DNA of 64,000 nt from Cellulophaga omnivescoria (GCF_001999725.1 NZ_MDDP01000004.1:186001-250000), one strand, 5' to 3'. Positions 1 to 9,287 are shown, counted from the stretch's first letter. Numbers and translations are program-made. Notes: a model not told the origin generated them from the letters alone.

Positions 1-1
1 T

Positions 2-880
2 AAAGATGGTAATTATTATGAAGATGTACAGTCTAAAAACAGTAAAACAAAACTAAAAGTACCATTTGCAAAGGCTAAATTTAATGAGTATATCATTAAC
101 ATTCAGCTAACAGATATGGGCGATCAGGACTTAGAAGAAGACCGTAAGGTAGATACTGAAAAAATGAAAAAAGTATCTAGACTTATAGTTGATATAGATT
201 CGATAAGAAATGATAATATAAAAACAATAAAAGCATTTTCTAAGAATATTTCTATTAGAGCTGGCGCATTTAAATCTGACTACGGTTATAAAAAACCTAA
301 ACCAATGTTAGATGAAGCTTCACAAAAAGAAGACGAGAAAACAACCACAAAAAAAATTAAAAAAGACAGTTTACTATATACAGGAGATATAGCCAGCTTG
401 TATGAAGAACCAATGCAATTACAACTATATAGCTCTGCGCATAGTGCTACAACCAATGTTTTAAGTTCTGTAAGCGCCAGAAAAAAAGAGCTAGACATAA
501 AATACCAGCGTTACAACATACATATTTTAGCCCTACATAGTAAATATGCTTTGGCTTTTTCTTGTATTATTTTATTTTTTGTTGGTGCGCCTTTGGGTGC
601 AATTATTAGAAAAGGCGGTATGGGGTTACCAATGGTAATTGCCATTGTACTTTTCTTAGCCTATTACTTTTTAGGAGTATTTGTGGGCAACTCTGCTAAA
701 GTTGGTAAAATACCGCCGGCACTAGCTGCTTGGATACCTACACTAGTTATGCTACCACTAGGTGTATTTTTAACTATAAGAGCAACAAATGATAAAGGCT
801 TAATTACTTTTGGCGATATCATTTACCTAATAAAAAAACAGTTTACTAAAAATTCCAAGACTAAAACTAATGGAAAATAA
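2..880 (+). CDS. LptF/LptG-family lipopolysaccharide export permease, C-terminal part (5' end outside the window)
   Basis: The reading frame is already open at base 2 and has no start in the window, so this is the 3' part of a longer gene. The first visible residues (DGNYYEDV, then [15 protein letters not shown]) resemble the periplasmic beta-jellyroll of YjgP/YjgQ permeases. Three hydrophobic segments follow near bases 535-610, 620-690 and 715-785, as in the C-terminal membrane half of LptF/LptG. These permeases pair with the LptB ATPase to drive lipopolysaccharide from the inner membrane to the outer membrane. An ATG at 116 is internal and not the true start. The stop overlaps the next gene by 11 bases, which implies translational coupling. 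Whether it is LptF or LptG cannot be decided here. Confidence 0.8.
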   Translation, partial: KDGNYYEDVQSKNSKTKLKVPFAKAKFNEYIINIQLTDMGDQDLEEDRKVDTEKMKKVSRLIVDIDSIRNDNIKTIKAFSKNISIRAGAFKSDYGYKKPKPMLDEASQKEDEKTTTKKIKKDSLLYTGDIASLYEEPMQLQLYSSAHSATTNVLSSVSARKKELDIKYQRYNIHILALHSKYALAFSCIILFFVGAPLGAIIRKGGMGLPMVIAIVLFLAYYFLGVFVGNSAKVGKIPPALAAWIPTLVMLPLGVFLTIRATNDKGLITFGDIIYLIKKQFTKNSKTKTNGK

Positions 881-2000
881 AATACAGTTAAATACAATTG
901 AAGAAGCAATAGAAGACATCCGTAAAGGAAAAGTTATTATTGTTGTTGATGATGAAGACCGAGAAAATGAAGGTGATTTTGTAGCTGCTGCAGAAGCTGT
1001 AACACCAGAGATGATAAACTTTATGGCCACTCATGGTCGTGGTTTAATTTGTGCTCCTTTAACAGAAGGTCGTTGTAAAGAATTAGGTTTACACGCAATG
1101 GTTACTAATAATACTGACCCTATGGAAACTGCTTTTACAGTTTCTGTAGATTTAAAAGGAAAAGGTGTTACTACAGGTATTTCTGCTGGAGACAGAGCTG
1201 CAACGGTTAAGGCTTTTACAGATAACGAAACTAAAGCTCAAGATTTAGCTAGACCAGGACATATTTTTCCTTTAATTGCTAAAGAAGGTGGAGTTTTACG
1301 TAGAACAGGGCACACAGAAGCTGCAATTGATTTTGCACGTTTAGCAGGGTTTAAACCAGCTGGTGTTATTGTAGAAATAATGAACGAAGACGGCTCTATG
1401 GCTCGTTTACCACAATTGATAGATGTTGCTAAAAAATTTAATTTAAAGGTTGTTTCTATTGAAGCTCTTGTTGCCTATAGAATGGAACACGATAGCCTTA
1501 TTGAAAAGAAAGAACAATTTACAATTGAAACTCGTTTTGGTGAATTTAGACTACACGCTTACCAACAAACAACTAATGACCAAATACATATAGCGCTTAC
1601 CAAAGGCAGCTGGAATAAGGATGAACAAATACTTACGCGTATAAATTCTACCTTAGTAAATAATGATATTTTAGGTACGCTAACTAATAATCCTGACCAA
1701 AAGTTAGAGGATATGTTTGCTGCAATTAATAAAGAAGGTAAGGGAGCTATGGTTTTTATAAATCAAGAATCTCAATCTTTAAACTTACTAAATAGACTAT
1801 CTCAACTAAAAAAGCTACAAGGAAATGGCTTAGTTAAAGCTCCTAAAGTAGAAATGGACAGTAGAGATTTTGGTGTAGGTGCACAAATTTTACACGATTT
1901 AAATATTAGCAAAGTAAAACTACTTACAAATACAACGCAAAGTAGACGTGTAGGTATTGTTGGTTACGGACTAGAAATTATAGATTACGTTACCTACTAA
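870..2000 (+). CDS. ribB: 3,4-dihydroxy-2-butanone 4-phosphate synthase with a degenerate GTP cyclohydrolase II domain (RibBA-like)
   Basis: The N-terminal ~200 residues are a complete RibB domain: [11 protein letters not shown] near residue 27, [12 protein letters not shown] near residue 106 and RRTGHTEA near residue 149. It converts ribulose 5-phosphate to the four-carbon precursor of riboflavin. Residues ~205-376 follow the RibA fold (FGEFRLHAY at the start, [11 protein letters not shown] at the end). However, the RibA signature with its zinc-binding cysteines (RxHSxCLTGD...CDC) is absent; the matching stretch reads [10 protein letters not shown]. The second activity is therefore probably lost, and a separate RibA should exist elsewhere. 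The start lies inside the preceding permease gene. Total length, 376 residues, is close to normal for RibBA. Confidence 0.9.
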   Translation: MENKIQLNTIEEAIEDIRKGKVIIVVDDEDRENEGDFVAAAEAVTPEMINFMATHGRGLICAPLTEGRCKELGLHAMVTNNTDPMETAFTVSVDLKGKGVTTGISAGDRAATVKAFTDNETKAQDLARPGHIFPLIAKEGGVLRRTGHTEAAIDFARLAGFKPAGVIVEIMNEDGSMARLPQLIDVAKKFNLKVVSIEALVAYRMEHDSLIEKKEQFTIETRFGEFRLHAYQQTTNDQIHIALTKGSWNKDEQILTRINSTLVNNDILGTLTNNPDQKLEDMFAAINKEGKGAMVFINQESQSLNLLNRLSQLKKLQGNGLVKAPKVEMDSRDFGVGAQILHDLNISKVKLLTNTTQSRRVGIVGYGLEIIDYVTY

Positions 2001-2020
2001 TTAGCTAAACCACTACAAAT

Positions 2021-2056
2021 AAAAAATCCCTTAAAACTCAGTTTTAAGGGATTTTT
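2021..2056. terminator. Bidirectional intrinsic terminator
   Basis: A near-perfect inverted repeat (AAAAATCCCTTAAAACT / AGTTTTAAGGGATTTTT) lies between the convergent ribB gene and the aminotransferase gene. It has A-runs on the left and T-runs on the right, so it can end transcription from both sides. Confidence 0.9.
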
Positions 2057-2080
2057 CTATTTCTAATAATCTGTAATAAA

Positions 2081-3274
2081 TTATAATACAGATTTTATAG
2101 CTTTAACCATATTAGCAGCTCTTTGCTCCACCTCTTCTTCGGTCCATCCTAATTTAACCAAACAAGAAATTGTTCTACTTATCCAATGGTCAGATTTAGA
2201 AAAGTCTGACTTGCTATAGTCTGGCAATTGCTCCTTAACCTCATTTGGTAATTTACCTAACGAAGTTAAATTAGTTAAGTGAGACCATTTTTTGTAATAA
2301 TGCCAATTATTAGCGTACCAGTATAAACAAGCATCAACACTATGTTCACCTAAAGCTTTGTGTGCTTTTCTTGTCAGTTCTTCAGTTGGTAAAAATATAG
2401 ATAAAAATGAATAATTTTCTTCACCACCTTCTGGTACTGCTCTAAAAGTTACTTCTGGTATTGTAGACAATGCATTGCGTAAAATAGTATACGTTTTTTT
2501 CTGTATTGCAATAAACTCATCTAATCTTTGCACCTGAGCTACACCAACAGCAGCGTGTAATTCTGATATTCTGTAGTTGTATCCTAAAAACGGATGATCT
2601 TCCGCTCCCCTATCTTTTCCAATATGGTCATGACCATGATCTGAATAATGATCTGCGTTTTTATAATATTTTTCATTGTTAGTAATTACGGCACCACCTT
2701 CTCCGCAAGTTATGGTTTTAACGTAATCAAAAGAAAAACAACCTAAATCTCCATAACTACCTAAAGGTTTACCTTCATACGTACCACCAATTGCTTGGCA
2801 AGCATCTTCTAAAAGTAATAAGTTATGTTTATCACAAATAGCTTTTAAAGCCTTTAAGTTTGCCATAGACCCACACATATGCACAGGCATAACTACCTTT
2901 GTTTTTGGTGTAATTGCTTCTTCAACTGCTTCTGGATCTAGTGTTAACGTATCATCTACATCAACCAAAATAGGAACAGCACCTAAAGCTAAAATAGACT
3001 CAAAACTAGCAACAAATGTAAAGGTTGGCATAATAACTTCATCACCAGCACCTATACCTGCACTAGCCAACGCAACAGTTAAAGCTGCTGTACCACTACT
3101 AACTAATTGTGCGTAACCTACTTCCATTCTTTTTGTTAAGGCTTCTTCTAGTTCTAATGCCTTCCACTGATCACCACGCATACCGTCAAAACCATAACGC
3201 ATTAAAACACCTGAGTCTAGTACCTTTTGTACTTCTGCTCTTTCCTTATCTCCAAAAAATTCAAATCCTGGCAT
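2081..3274 (-). CDS. DegT/DnrJ/EryC1/StrS-family PLP-dependent aminotransferase
   Basis: The 397-residue protein has the fold-type I sugar aminotransferase pattern. SSGTAAL near residue 59 is the cofactor-phosphate loop, EDACQAIGG near residue 156 holds the aspartate that contacts the pyridine ring, and SFDYVKTITCGEGGA carries the Schiff-base lysine at about K186. Family members transfer an amino group to keto-sugars for O-antigen, capsule or antibiotic sugars, or act as dehydratases. The usual histidine-containing sequence before the lysine is replaced by FDYV. No glycosyltransferase or nucleotide-sugar gene lies nearby, so the substrate is unknown. It is transcribed alone, convergent with ribB. 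Confidence 0.85.
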   Translation of the reverse strand: MPGFEFFGDKERAEVQKVLDSGVLMRYGFDGMRGDQWKALELEEALTKRMEVGYAQLVSSGTAALTVALASAGIGAGDEVIMPTFTFVASFESILALGAVPILVDVDDTLTLDPEAVEEAITPKTKVVMPVHMCGSMANLKALKAICDKHNLLLLEDACQAIGGTYEGKPLGSYGDLGCFSFDYVKTITCGEGGAVITNNEKYYKNADHYSDHGHDHIGKDRGAEDHPFLGYNYRISELHAAVGVAQVQRLDEFIAIQKKTYTILRNALSTIPEVTFRAVPEGGEENYSFLSIFLPTEELTRKAHKALGEHSVDACLYWYANNWHYYKKWSHLTNLTSLGKLPNEVKEQLPDYSKSDFSKSDHWISRTISCLVKLGWTEEEVEQRAANMVKAIKSVL

Positions 3275-3353
3275 ATTGTATATTTTTCTTGTTTTTTATT
3301 TTTACTAATGCTATTAAAACAATAGCTTTAATTGATTTGTAAAGTTAGTAATT

Positions 3354-3986
3354 TTAGGCAATTTCTATTACACAATCTACGGTCTCTTTACGTACTTTTT
3401 TAAAGGTTGCAAACACATCGTCATCTGCTCTTATACCTATTGGCATAGTTAATACAGATGCTAAGTTTAATTTTTGTAATCCTAAAAGTTTATCATACTC
3501 GGCAGGAATAAAACCTTCCATTGGGCAAGCATCTATTTCTGTAGCTGCACAAACGGTTAATAAATTACCTAAAATAAGATATGCCTGGTTGGTTGCCCAT
3601 TGCGCAACTTCTTCATCTGTTTTTTTACTAAAACTACTAGTTAATTGTTGCTTAAACGGGTCTAAAATATCATTACTAGTACCCCTAACCTGTTGTACAC
3701 GGTTAAAATAATTTGCTATGTAGTCTGCATCTATAGTATTTTCTCTACACAATACAAGCACATGAGAGGCCTGTACAACTTGTTGCTGATTGTATGAACT
3801 AGCGGCAAGCTGTTGCTGTAATACTTTATTTTTAATTACTACCATTTTAATAGGCTGTAAACCGTAAGATGTTGCTGTTAAATTAAAAGCCTCTTTAATT
3901 GCTTCTATTTTAGCATCTGGTAGTATAATATTTTCATTAAACTTTTTAACAGCATAGCGCCATTCTAACTTTTTTATAATCTCCAT
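3354..3986 (-). CDS. NAD(P)H-dependent nitroreductase-family flavoprotein
   Basis: This 210-residue protein has the usual length and order of the NfsB-like nitroreductase family. It opens with LEWRYAVKKF (the FMN-contacting R-x-S/A-x-K region), has a central YLILGNLL helix region, then CPMEGF, and ends in the region that normally contacts FMN phosphate (KKVRKETVD). Such enzymes use FMN and NAD(P)H to reduce quinones, nitro compounds or flavins in the cytoplasm. It lies 15 bases upstream of a TSUP permease gene on the same strand and may be co-transcribed with it. The physiological substrate cannot be read from the sequence. Confidence 0.82.
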   Translation of the reverse strand: MEIIKKLEWRYAVKKFNENIILPDAKIEAIKEAFNLTATSYGLQPIKMVVIKNKVLQQQLAASSYNQQQVVQASHVLVLCRENTIDADYIANYFNRVQQVRGTSNDILDPFKQQLTSSFSKKTDEEVAQWATNQAYLILGNLLTVCAATEIDACPMEGFIPAEYDKLLGLQKLNLASVLTMPIGIRADDDVFATFKKVRKETVDCVIEIA

Positions 3987-4001
3987 TTTTCATCTATTGC
4001 A

Positions 4002-4763
4002 TTAAAAAAACCAAAGCTTAACAGCCATAACAATAATCATTAGCATTAAAAACTTTTTTATAAATCCATCTCCTCTAGCTACAGAAACTCTACTAGCAAC
4101 CCAAGCACCAGAGCCGTTACCAATTGCTAAAACCAGACCTATTTCCCAAATAATTTTATCATGATAAATAAAAACGGTTAAAGCTGCTAACGTATAAATT
4201 AATACAACAGCCACTTTTGTTGCATTTGCCCGAACTAAGGACATATGGTTGGCATAGTGTAAAAATAAAATAATGATAAAGCCTAAACCAGCGTTTATAA
4301 AACCACCATAAACACCAAAAAAGAAAAAAGCTATTATCCCAATCCATAAATATTTACCAGTTATACGTTCTTGTATGTCTTCTGCTTTTAATTTTGGTTT
4401 AAATATTATAATTAACAATACAGCTATCATTACCACAGCTAGTATTTTATTAAACGTTGCTCCACTTACTTCTACAGCTATATTTGCCCCTACTAAAGAG
4501 CCTAATAAAGCAGAAATTCCCAAATAAATATTAAACGGAAATGTGCTAACACCTTTACTTTTAAATCCTGCTACACCTAACATAGATTGTATTGCTATAG
4601 CCACTCTGTTGGTACCATTGGCCACAGTTGGCGGAATACCAAAAAAGATTAAAAGCGCTAATGACAGCAGTGAACCACCGCCTGCTACTGTATTTATAAA
4701 ACCTACTATAAAGCCTACTGCTATTAATAACAGGTAATGATACCATTGATCCATAGCGTGCAA
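4002..4763 (-). CDS. TSUP (TauE/SafE) family membrane permease
   Basis: The 253-residue protein has about eight hydrophobic segments and the family hallmark GFINTVAGGGSLLSL near residues 20-35, with a related repeat (GVYGGFINAGLGFIIIL) near residue 150. TSUP proteins move sulfite, sulfonates or other small organic anions across the inner membrane. It is last to be translated in a tight minus-strand pair only if the downstream nitroreductase shares its promoter; the gap between them is 15 bases. The 250-base region upstream is divergent with the zinc-type operon, so the promoters lie back to back. The transported anion is not predictable. Confidence 0.85.
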   Translation of the reverse strand: MHAMDQWYHYLLLIAVGFIVGFINTVAGGGSLLSLALLIFFGIPPTVANGTNRVAIAIQSMLGVAGFKSKGVSTFPFNIYLGISALLGSLVGANIAVEVSGATFNKILAVVMIAVLLIIIFKPKLKAEDIQERITGKYLWIGIIAFFFFGVYGGFINAGLGFIIILFLHYANHMSLVRANATKVAVVLIYTLAALTVFIYHDKIIWEIGLVLAIGNGSGAWVASRVSVARGDGFIKKFLMLMIIVMAVKLWFF

Positions 4764-4919
4764 AAATACGGTTTTATGCTCTTTTTAAATATTTTTTAAT
4801 GAATTAGTGTTTGTATTTCATCTTTACAAATTAAAATGTAATCATTTATAAAAAATAATGCTTGTAATTTGGCACTTTGCTACCTACTCATATATCATTA
4901 ATTATTTACAGATATATTA

Positions 4920-4936
4920 TTGCACTTTTGTTGCAT
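4920..4936. promoter_or_regulatory. Candidate Zur/Fur-type operator upstream of the metal-uptake operon
   Basis: The 17-mer TTGCACTTTTGTTGCAT matches 13 of 17 positions with TTGCATTCGTGTTGCAT at 9288-9304, in front of the Fur-family gene. Both fit an imperfect palindrome ATGCAAC-N3-GTTGCAT. The site overlaps the -33 element of the promoter. That these are sites for the Fur/Zur-like protein encoded at 9317 is inference. Confidence 0.55.
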
Positions 4937-4960
4937 TAACATAAAATAATAATATATTTG
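4931..4960 (+). promoter_or_regulatory. Bacteroidota-type promoter of the metal-uptake operon
   Basis: TTG at 4931-4933, 19 bases, then TATATTTG at 4953-4960 matches the Bacteroidota TTG-N19-TAnnTTTG consensus. The first gene starts 54 bases downstream at 5015. The -33 part lies inside the candidate operator, which would give simple repression. Confidence 0.6.
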
Positions 4961-5014
4961 CACATTAATTAACAGAACTAAGTTGCAGTAACCTAACAAC
5001 TGTAACGGCTATTA

Positions 5015-5338
5015 ATGAAAATATATCAGTTTAAAAATAGTATTACCCATATATTGCTTGCATTTTTTATTGTTATAAAAATTGCAGGACTACATTCTTT
5101 ATCTCATATTAATGAGCATACTGTAGATGGTGACCATCATGAATGTACTATTTGTGATTATATAAATACCCACAACACTATACCGGTTGTACCTACACAA
5201 GAAGCATATATTAAAACCTGTATTACAACTTACAATACTGTAAAAAAGATACAAATAAGCTATAACAATACGTATTTTAAAACAGAAAGTAACACACAAC
5301 TATTCTCCCGGCCTCCTCCTCTTTTTATCTTGGCATAA
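5015..5338 (+). CDS. Small His/Cys-containing membrane-anchored or secreted protein of unknown function
   Basis: This 107-residue protein has one N-terminal hydrophobic segment (residues ~10-26, HILLAFFIVIKIAGLHS), a potential signal peptide or anchor. Then comes a metal-ligand-rich stretch, HSLSHINEHTVDGDHHECT followed by ICDY, with a CTIC pair and six histidines. It ends in a proline-rich tail (SRPPPLFILA). No family is recognised. It is the first gene after the operator/promoter and precedes a TonB receptor, two His-rich lipoproteins and a Fur-type regulator. A role in binding or sensing zinc or another divalent metal in the periplasm is therefore plausible, but this is inference from composition and context. 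Confidence 0.6.
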   Translation: MKIYQFKNSITHILLAFFIVIKIAGLHSLSHINEHTVDGDHHECTICDYINTHNTIPVVPTQEAYIKTCITTYNTVKKIQISYNNTYFKTESNTQLFSRPPPLFILA

Positions 5339-5432
5339 ACCTTAATTGTTTAACATTTGGGTATAATATAAATCAAATTATATACAGAATTGATTCTACA
5401 TTATTTGTCTTAATACCAAACAACTACAAAAC

Positions 5433-5470
5433 AAGTGTATACCGTTATTGCCTAAAACATTTATACACTT
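5433..5470. repeat. Intergenic inverted repeat before the TonB receptor gene
   Basis: AAGTGTATA (5433-5441) and TATACACTT (5462-5470) form perfect 9-bp arms around a 20-base loop, 30 bases before the receptor start. There is no T-run, so it is more likely an mRNA hairpin or protein-binding site than a terminator. Confidence 0.4.
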
Positions 5471-5500
5471 CACATTATTAAAATTATATAACAGCTAATT

Positions 5501-7867
5501 ATGCTTTATAAAATGCTGAGTATATGCTTATTTTTTTGCGCATACTCTACTGCCTACGCACAAAATTCTTATGAAATTAAAGGAATTGTACTAGATGCCA
5601 ACACTTTACAACCTATAGAGGGTGCTAATATTATTGGAGATCACCTATTTGCAGTTTCTTCTTCTAAAGGTGAATTTACCATAGAAGATAATAAAAAACA
5701 AACTAGTTCTTTTACAGTATCTCACGTGGGTTACACCACAAATGAGTTTATTGTTACCCCTAAAAATACACCCGAACGCATTAAAATTTACTTAAAAGAA
5801 ACTTCTACTGTTTTAAACGAAGTTAAAGTTGTTGGTACTTACCATAATAAAGACAAAGAAACACCTATGGTTACTAAAACGGTTACTAAAAAGTTTCTTA
5901 ACAATAACAGAGAAAACAGCTTAATGCAAACATTAAGCAAAATACCTGGCATAAGCACCATTAATATTGGCTCTGGGCAAAGCAAACCTGTTATAAGAGG
6001 TCTTGGTTTTAATAGAGTTGCGGTTGTACAAAACGGAATAAAACATGAAGCACAACAATGGGGCAATGATCACGGACTAGAGATAGACCAACAAGGAATT
6101 GAAAATATACAAATTATAAAAGGTCCGGCTTCATTACTTTTTGGGTCAGATGCTATTGCTGGTGTGGTTCATATTCAACCAAATAAAGTGCGGTTACAAA
6201 ATTCTTTTAATGGCGAAGTAAATATTCTTGGAGAAAGTAATAACGATTTGTTAGGAATTTCTGTTGGCTTAACGTCTAGAAAAGAAAAATGGTTTTACCG
6301 TACTAGATTAACTTATAGAGATTATGCAGATTATAAAGTACCTACAACTAAAATTAACTATGAAAATTACGTTTTTGAGCTTCACAATAATAATTTAAGA
6401 AACACTGCCGGCAGAGAAGCTAATGCTAGTGTTAGTATTGGTTACGTAAACAATAACATAAAAACGGAAACACTATTTAGTAATGTAAATGCTAAAAACG
6501 GATTTTTTGCAAATGCACATGGCTTAGAAGTTAGAACGTCTCAAATAGATTATGATGCCTATAACAGAGATATAGATCTTCCGTACCATAATGTAAATCA
6601 TTTTAAAATTAGCAATAATACTACTGTAAACACCGGTAATCACATATTTCATTTTGATTTTGGTTTTCAAAATAATAAAAGAGAAGAACACTCAGAGCCT
6701 ATACCACATGGGTATATGCCCAAGCCACCAAATACTAAAGAACGCGTTTTTACTAAAAATACCTACTCTTTAAATGCTAGAGATGCATTTAACATTAACA
6801 ACAAGCATAATGTTGTTGTGGGTGTAAATGTAGAGCATCAAAAAAATACTATTGGTGGTTGGGGATTTTTAATTCCTGAATATAGCCGTTTTACTGCTGG
6901 TGCTTTTGGATACAATCAATATAAAATAAATGAAAACTGGCACATTTTAGCTGGTGCTAGGTATGATTATGGTTTGCTAAAGACTAGTGCTTACAACGAT
7001 TGGTTTAGGTCTACTGTAAAAAATGATGACGATACCACTTCTCAAATATACTTGCAAAGAGCTAAAAACAAAACACTAGATTTTAAAAATATAAGTGCCT
7101 CATTTGGTGTTAGTCACACTAAAAACAACACAACATACAAAGTAAATTTAGGTAAAAGTTTTAGAATGCCACTTGCTAACGAGTTGGCTTCAGACGGAGT
7201 AAATTACCATATGTATAGGTTTGAGAAAGGAAATTTAGACCTAAAACCAGAGGTTGCTTATCAACTAGATCTAGAAATAAATCACACTAAAAAACAGTTT
7301 AGTTTAAGCGTTAGCCCCTTTCTTAATTTATTTGAGAACTATATATACCTAAATCCTACCTCTAATTATTTTGAGACCTTACAAATTTATGAATACACAC
7401 AAAGTAAAGTTTTTAGAGTTGGTGGCGAACTTAGTGCTAGTACTACTGTTATTAAAAACCTAGAGCTGGCTGCGTCTGCAGAATATGTGTACTCTAGACA
7501 AACAAGCGGATTAAAAAAGGATTTTACACTCCCGTTTTCTCCTCCATTATCTGGACTCTTTTCTGCGAGCTATAAAATTAAAAATTTTTCAATTTTTAAA
7601 TCACCTGCAATTAACGCGGACTATAGAATTACCGAAGCACAAGAAGATATTGTACCACCAGAACAAACAACAGACGGTTACAATGTGTTACACATATCCT
7701 TTACTTCAAAATTAAACATCTTTAAAAATAGTGCTCCAATAGATTTTAGACTAAAACTAAACAATGTACTAAATACTACATATTACAACCACACTAGTTT
7801 TTATAGGCTAATAGACGTTCCTGAAGCTGGTAGAAACATTTCGGTGTCGGTAACAATACCCTTTTAA
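5501..7867 (+). CDS. TonB-dependent outer-membrane receptor, probably for zinc or a similar metal
   Basis: The 788-residue protein begins with a signal peptide (LSICLFFCAYSTAYA, cut near residue 20). A CarboxypepD_reg-like domain follows (residues ~25-110, YEIKGIVLDANTLQPIEGANI), then a TonB plug (residues ~125-235, with QSKPVIRGLGFNRVAVVQNG and GPASLLFGSDAIAGVV) and a beta-barrel ending in a terminal aromatic residue (VSVTIPF). Receptors of this kind import a substrate through the outer membrane using TonB/ExbBD energy. Histidine-rich loops (HNVNHFKISNN, NKREEHSEPIPHGYMP) and the neighbouring His-rich lipoproteins and Fur-type regulator point to metal import of the ZnuD kind. The substrate is inferred, not shown. 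Confidence 0.85.
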   Translation: MLYKMLSICLFFCAYSTAYAQNSYEIKGIVLDANTLQPIEGANIIGDHLFAVSSSKGEFTIEDNKKQTSSFTVSHVGYTTNEFIVTPKNTPERIKIYLKETSTVLNEVKVVGTYHNKDKETPMVTKTVTKKFLNNNRENSLMQTLSKIPGISTINIGSGQSKPVIRGLGFNRVAVVQNGIKHEAQQWGNDHGLEIDQQGIENIQIIKGPASLLFGSDAIAGVVHIQPNKVRLQNSFNGEVNILGESNNDLLGISVGLTSRKEKWFYRTRLTYRDYADYKVPTTKINYENYVFELHNNNLRNTAGREANASVSIGYVNNNIKTETLFSNVNAKNGFFANAHGLEVRTSQIDYDAYNRDIDLPYHNVNHFKISNNTTVNTGNHIFHFDFGFQNNKREEHSEPIPHGYMPKPPNTKERVFTKNTYSLNARDAFNINNKHNVVVGVNVEHQKNTIGGWGFLIPEYSRFTAGAFGYNQYKINENWHILAGARYDYGLLKTSAYNDWFRSTVKNDDDTTSQIYLQRAKNKTLDFKNISASFGVSHTKNNTTYKVNLGKSFRMPLANELASDGVNYHMYRFEKGNLDLKPEVAYQLDLEINHTKKQFSLSVSPFLNLFENYIYLNPTSNYFETLQIYEYTQSKVFRVGGELSASTTVIKNLELAASAEYVYSRQTSGLKKDFTLPFSPPLSGLFSASYKIKNFSIFKSPAINADYRITEAQEDIVPPEQTTDGYNVLHISFTSKLNIFKNSAPIDFRLKLNNVLNTTYYNHTSFYRLIDVPEAGRNISVSVTIPF

Positions 7868-7900
7868 ATATATAAATAATAACTATTAAAATTAAAAACA

Positions 7901-8689
7901 ATGAGAACAAACATTAAAATGTCTAACTTTAAATTTTTAGCAATTGTTGCTTTTCTAGGACTCTTTTTACAATCATGTAGTAGTGATGATGACAGTAACT
8001 CTTTAAACGCGCCAATTATTACTGATTTTGAATATGGTGAAGGCAATGACCATTCTACAGAACAGTATGTGTATAAAGGATCTGACATTCATTTAGAAGC
8101 AAAAATAGATGCAGAAGCAATTGTTAAAAGCATTTCGCTTAGTATACATGCGCATGACTTAGAAATAGGTGAAGATGAAGTTGACTGGGATTTTGAAAAA
8201 GTATATACAGATGAAAAATACCTAGCAATAAACCCAACTTTTCATGAACATGTAGATGTACCTACAAACATACCTGCAGGTGAATACCATATAGAACTGG
8301 TAGTTACAGATGAAGAAGGAAACAGCACAGAAATTGAAGGCCATATAGATGTTAAAGACCCTATTACTTTAGGTGAAATGTCTATTGATGCAAGCGTTGC
8401 TAGAGGAAACGATTTTCATACAGAGTTTATGATTAATGCTGTTAACGGCATACATTCAGTATCTGTAGACGTGCACGCACACGGACTTACGCTAAAGGAT
8501 GGAGAAGAAGAATGGGATTTTGAAAAAGAATATTTAGAAAAATACCATGAAAAAACTGAAGTTGAATTTCATGAACATATTGATGTGCCTGCAACTGCAC
8601 CAGCTGGCGAATACCACATTACTTTTATAATTGAAGATGAAGAAGGTATTACCAAAGAATATGAAACACATATAGATATTACAGAATAA
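7901..8689 (+). CDS. Surface lipoprotein with two tandem DUF4625-like His/acid-rich modules
   Basis: This 262-residue lipoprotein has a signal peptide ending in LFLQSCSSDDD. The cysteine is the lipidation site and the SSDDD that follows matches the flavobacterial lipoprotein export signal, so the protein is probably displayed on the cell surface. The body has two repeats, residues ~70-150 and ~175-262. Each contains HAHxL, an acidic W-D-F-E-K segment, FHEHxDVP and PAGEYHI. The clustered His, Asp and Glu fit metal capture. It starts 33 bases after the TonB receptor gene and is very likely co-transcribed with it, perhaps as its surface partner. An alternative start at 7919 is possible. The metal role is inferred from composition. 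Confidence 0.75.
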   Translation: MRTNIKMSNFKFLAIVAFLGLFLQSCSSDDDSNSLNAPIITDFEYGEGNDHSTEQYVYKGSDIHLEAKIDAEAIVKSISLSIHAHDLEIGEDEVDWDFEKVYTDEKYLAINPTFHEHVDVPTNIPAGEYHIELVVTDEEGNSTEIEGHIDVKDPITLGEMSIDASVARGNDFHTEFMINAVNGIHSVSVDVHAHGLTLKDGEEEWDFEKEYLEKYHEKTEVEFHEHIDVPATAPAGEYHITFIIEDEEGITKEYETHIDITE

Positions 8690-8697
8690 CAAAAAAC

Positions 8698-8726
8698 ACC
8701 GCATAGTGTATACTGCACTATGCGGT
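8698..8726. repeat. Intergenic 11-bp hairpin between the two lipoprotein genes
   Basis: ACCGCATAGTG (8698-8708) and CACTATGCGGT (8716-8726) form a perfect 11-bp stem with a 7-base loop. It is followed by AATAAAAT rather than a T-run. It may mark mRNA processing or differential stability inside the operon; a weak terminator cannot be excluded. Confidence 0.5.
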
Positions 8727-8742
8727 AATAAAATACTTAGAA

Positions 8743-9222
8743 ATGAAAATTAAATTAAAATATTTCTTCTTTTTACCATTATTAGCTATTATTTCTTCTT
8801 GCTCTAGTGATGACAGCAATGATAAAGATGAAGAAAAACCAACAATTAGTATTAATTACACTCAAGGTTTTCCGCAACCGTGTGTGCAGTTAGTAAAAGG
8901 AGAAACCTATAGTTTTAGAGCACAGGTTACAGATAACAAAGCATTGGCTTCTTATAGTTTAGATTTACACCATAATTTTGATCATCACACCCATGATGAC
9001 CAAGAAGGCGAGTGTGATTTATTCCCTGTTAAACAAGCTGCAAACCCTTTTATTTATATGGAAAACTTTACGGTTCCAGAAGGTGCTACCAATTATGAAA
9101 TAAACGTAAGTTTAACAATTCCTAATGATATTGATACTGGTGATTACCATTGTGCTTACTCTGTAACAGACAAAACAGGATGGCAGTCTAGAACATCTAT
9201 AGACATAAAAATAGTAGATTAA
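8743..9222 (+). CDS. Small DUF4625-like His-rich surface lipoprotein
   Basis: The 159-residue protein has a lipoprotein signal peptide (FFLPLLAIISSCSSDD) with acidic residues directly after the lipobox cysteine, as in its upstream neighbour. The mature part contains HHNFDHHTHDDQEGECD near residue 80 and an Ig-like C-terminal stretch (DTGDYHCAYSVTDKTGW). This is a single-module relative of the 262-residue lipoprotein before it. Position between that gene and the Fur-type regulator supports a role in surface metal binding for the TonB receptor. It could also be a scavenging protein acting alone; nothing in the sequence fixes the metal. Confidence 0.7.
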   Translation: MKIKLKYFFFLPLLAIISSCSSDDSNDKDEEKPTISINYTQGFPQPCVQLVKGETYSFRAQVTDNKALASYSLDLHHNFDHHTHDDQEGECDLFPVKQAANPFIYMENFTVPEGATNYEINVSLTIPNDIDTGDYHCAYSVTDKTGWQSRTSIDIKIVD

Positions 9223-9287
9223 TACATACAGCAAATTAGTATACTATAAGCTGTTAATTTAGTTAAATATAAGCGGTTTTCTTTTTT

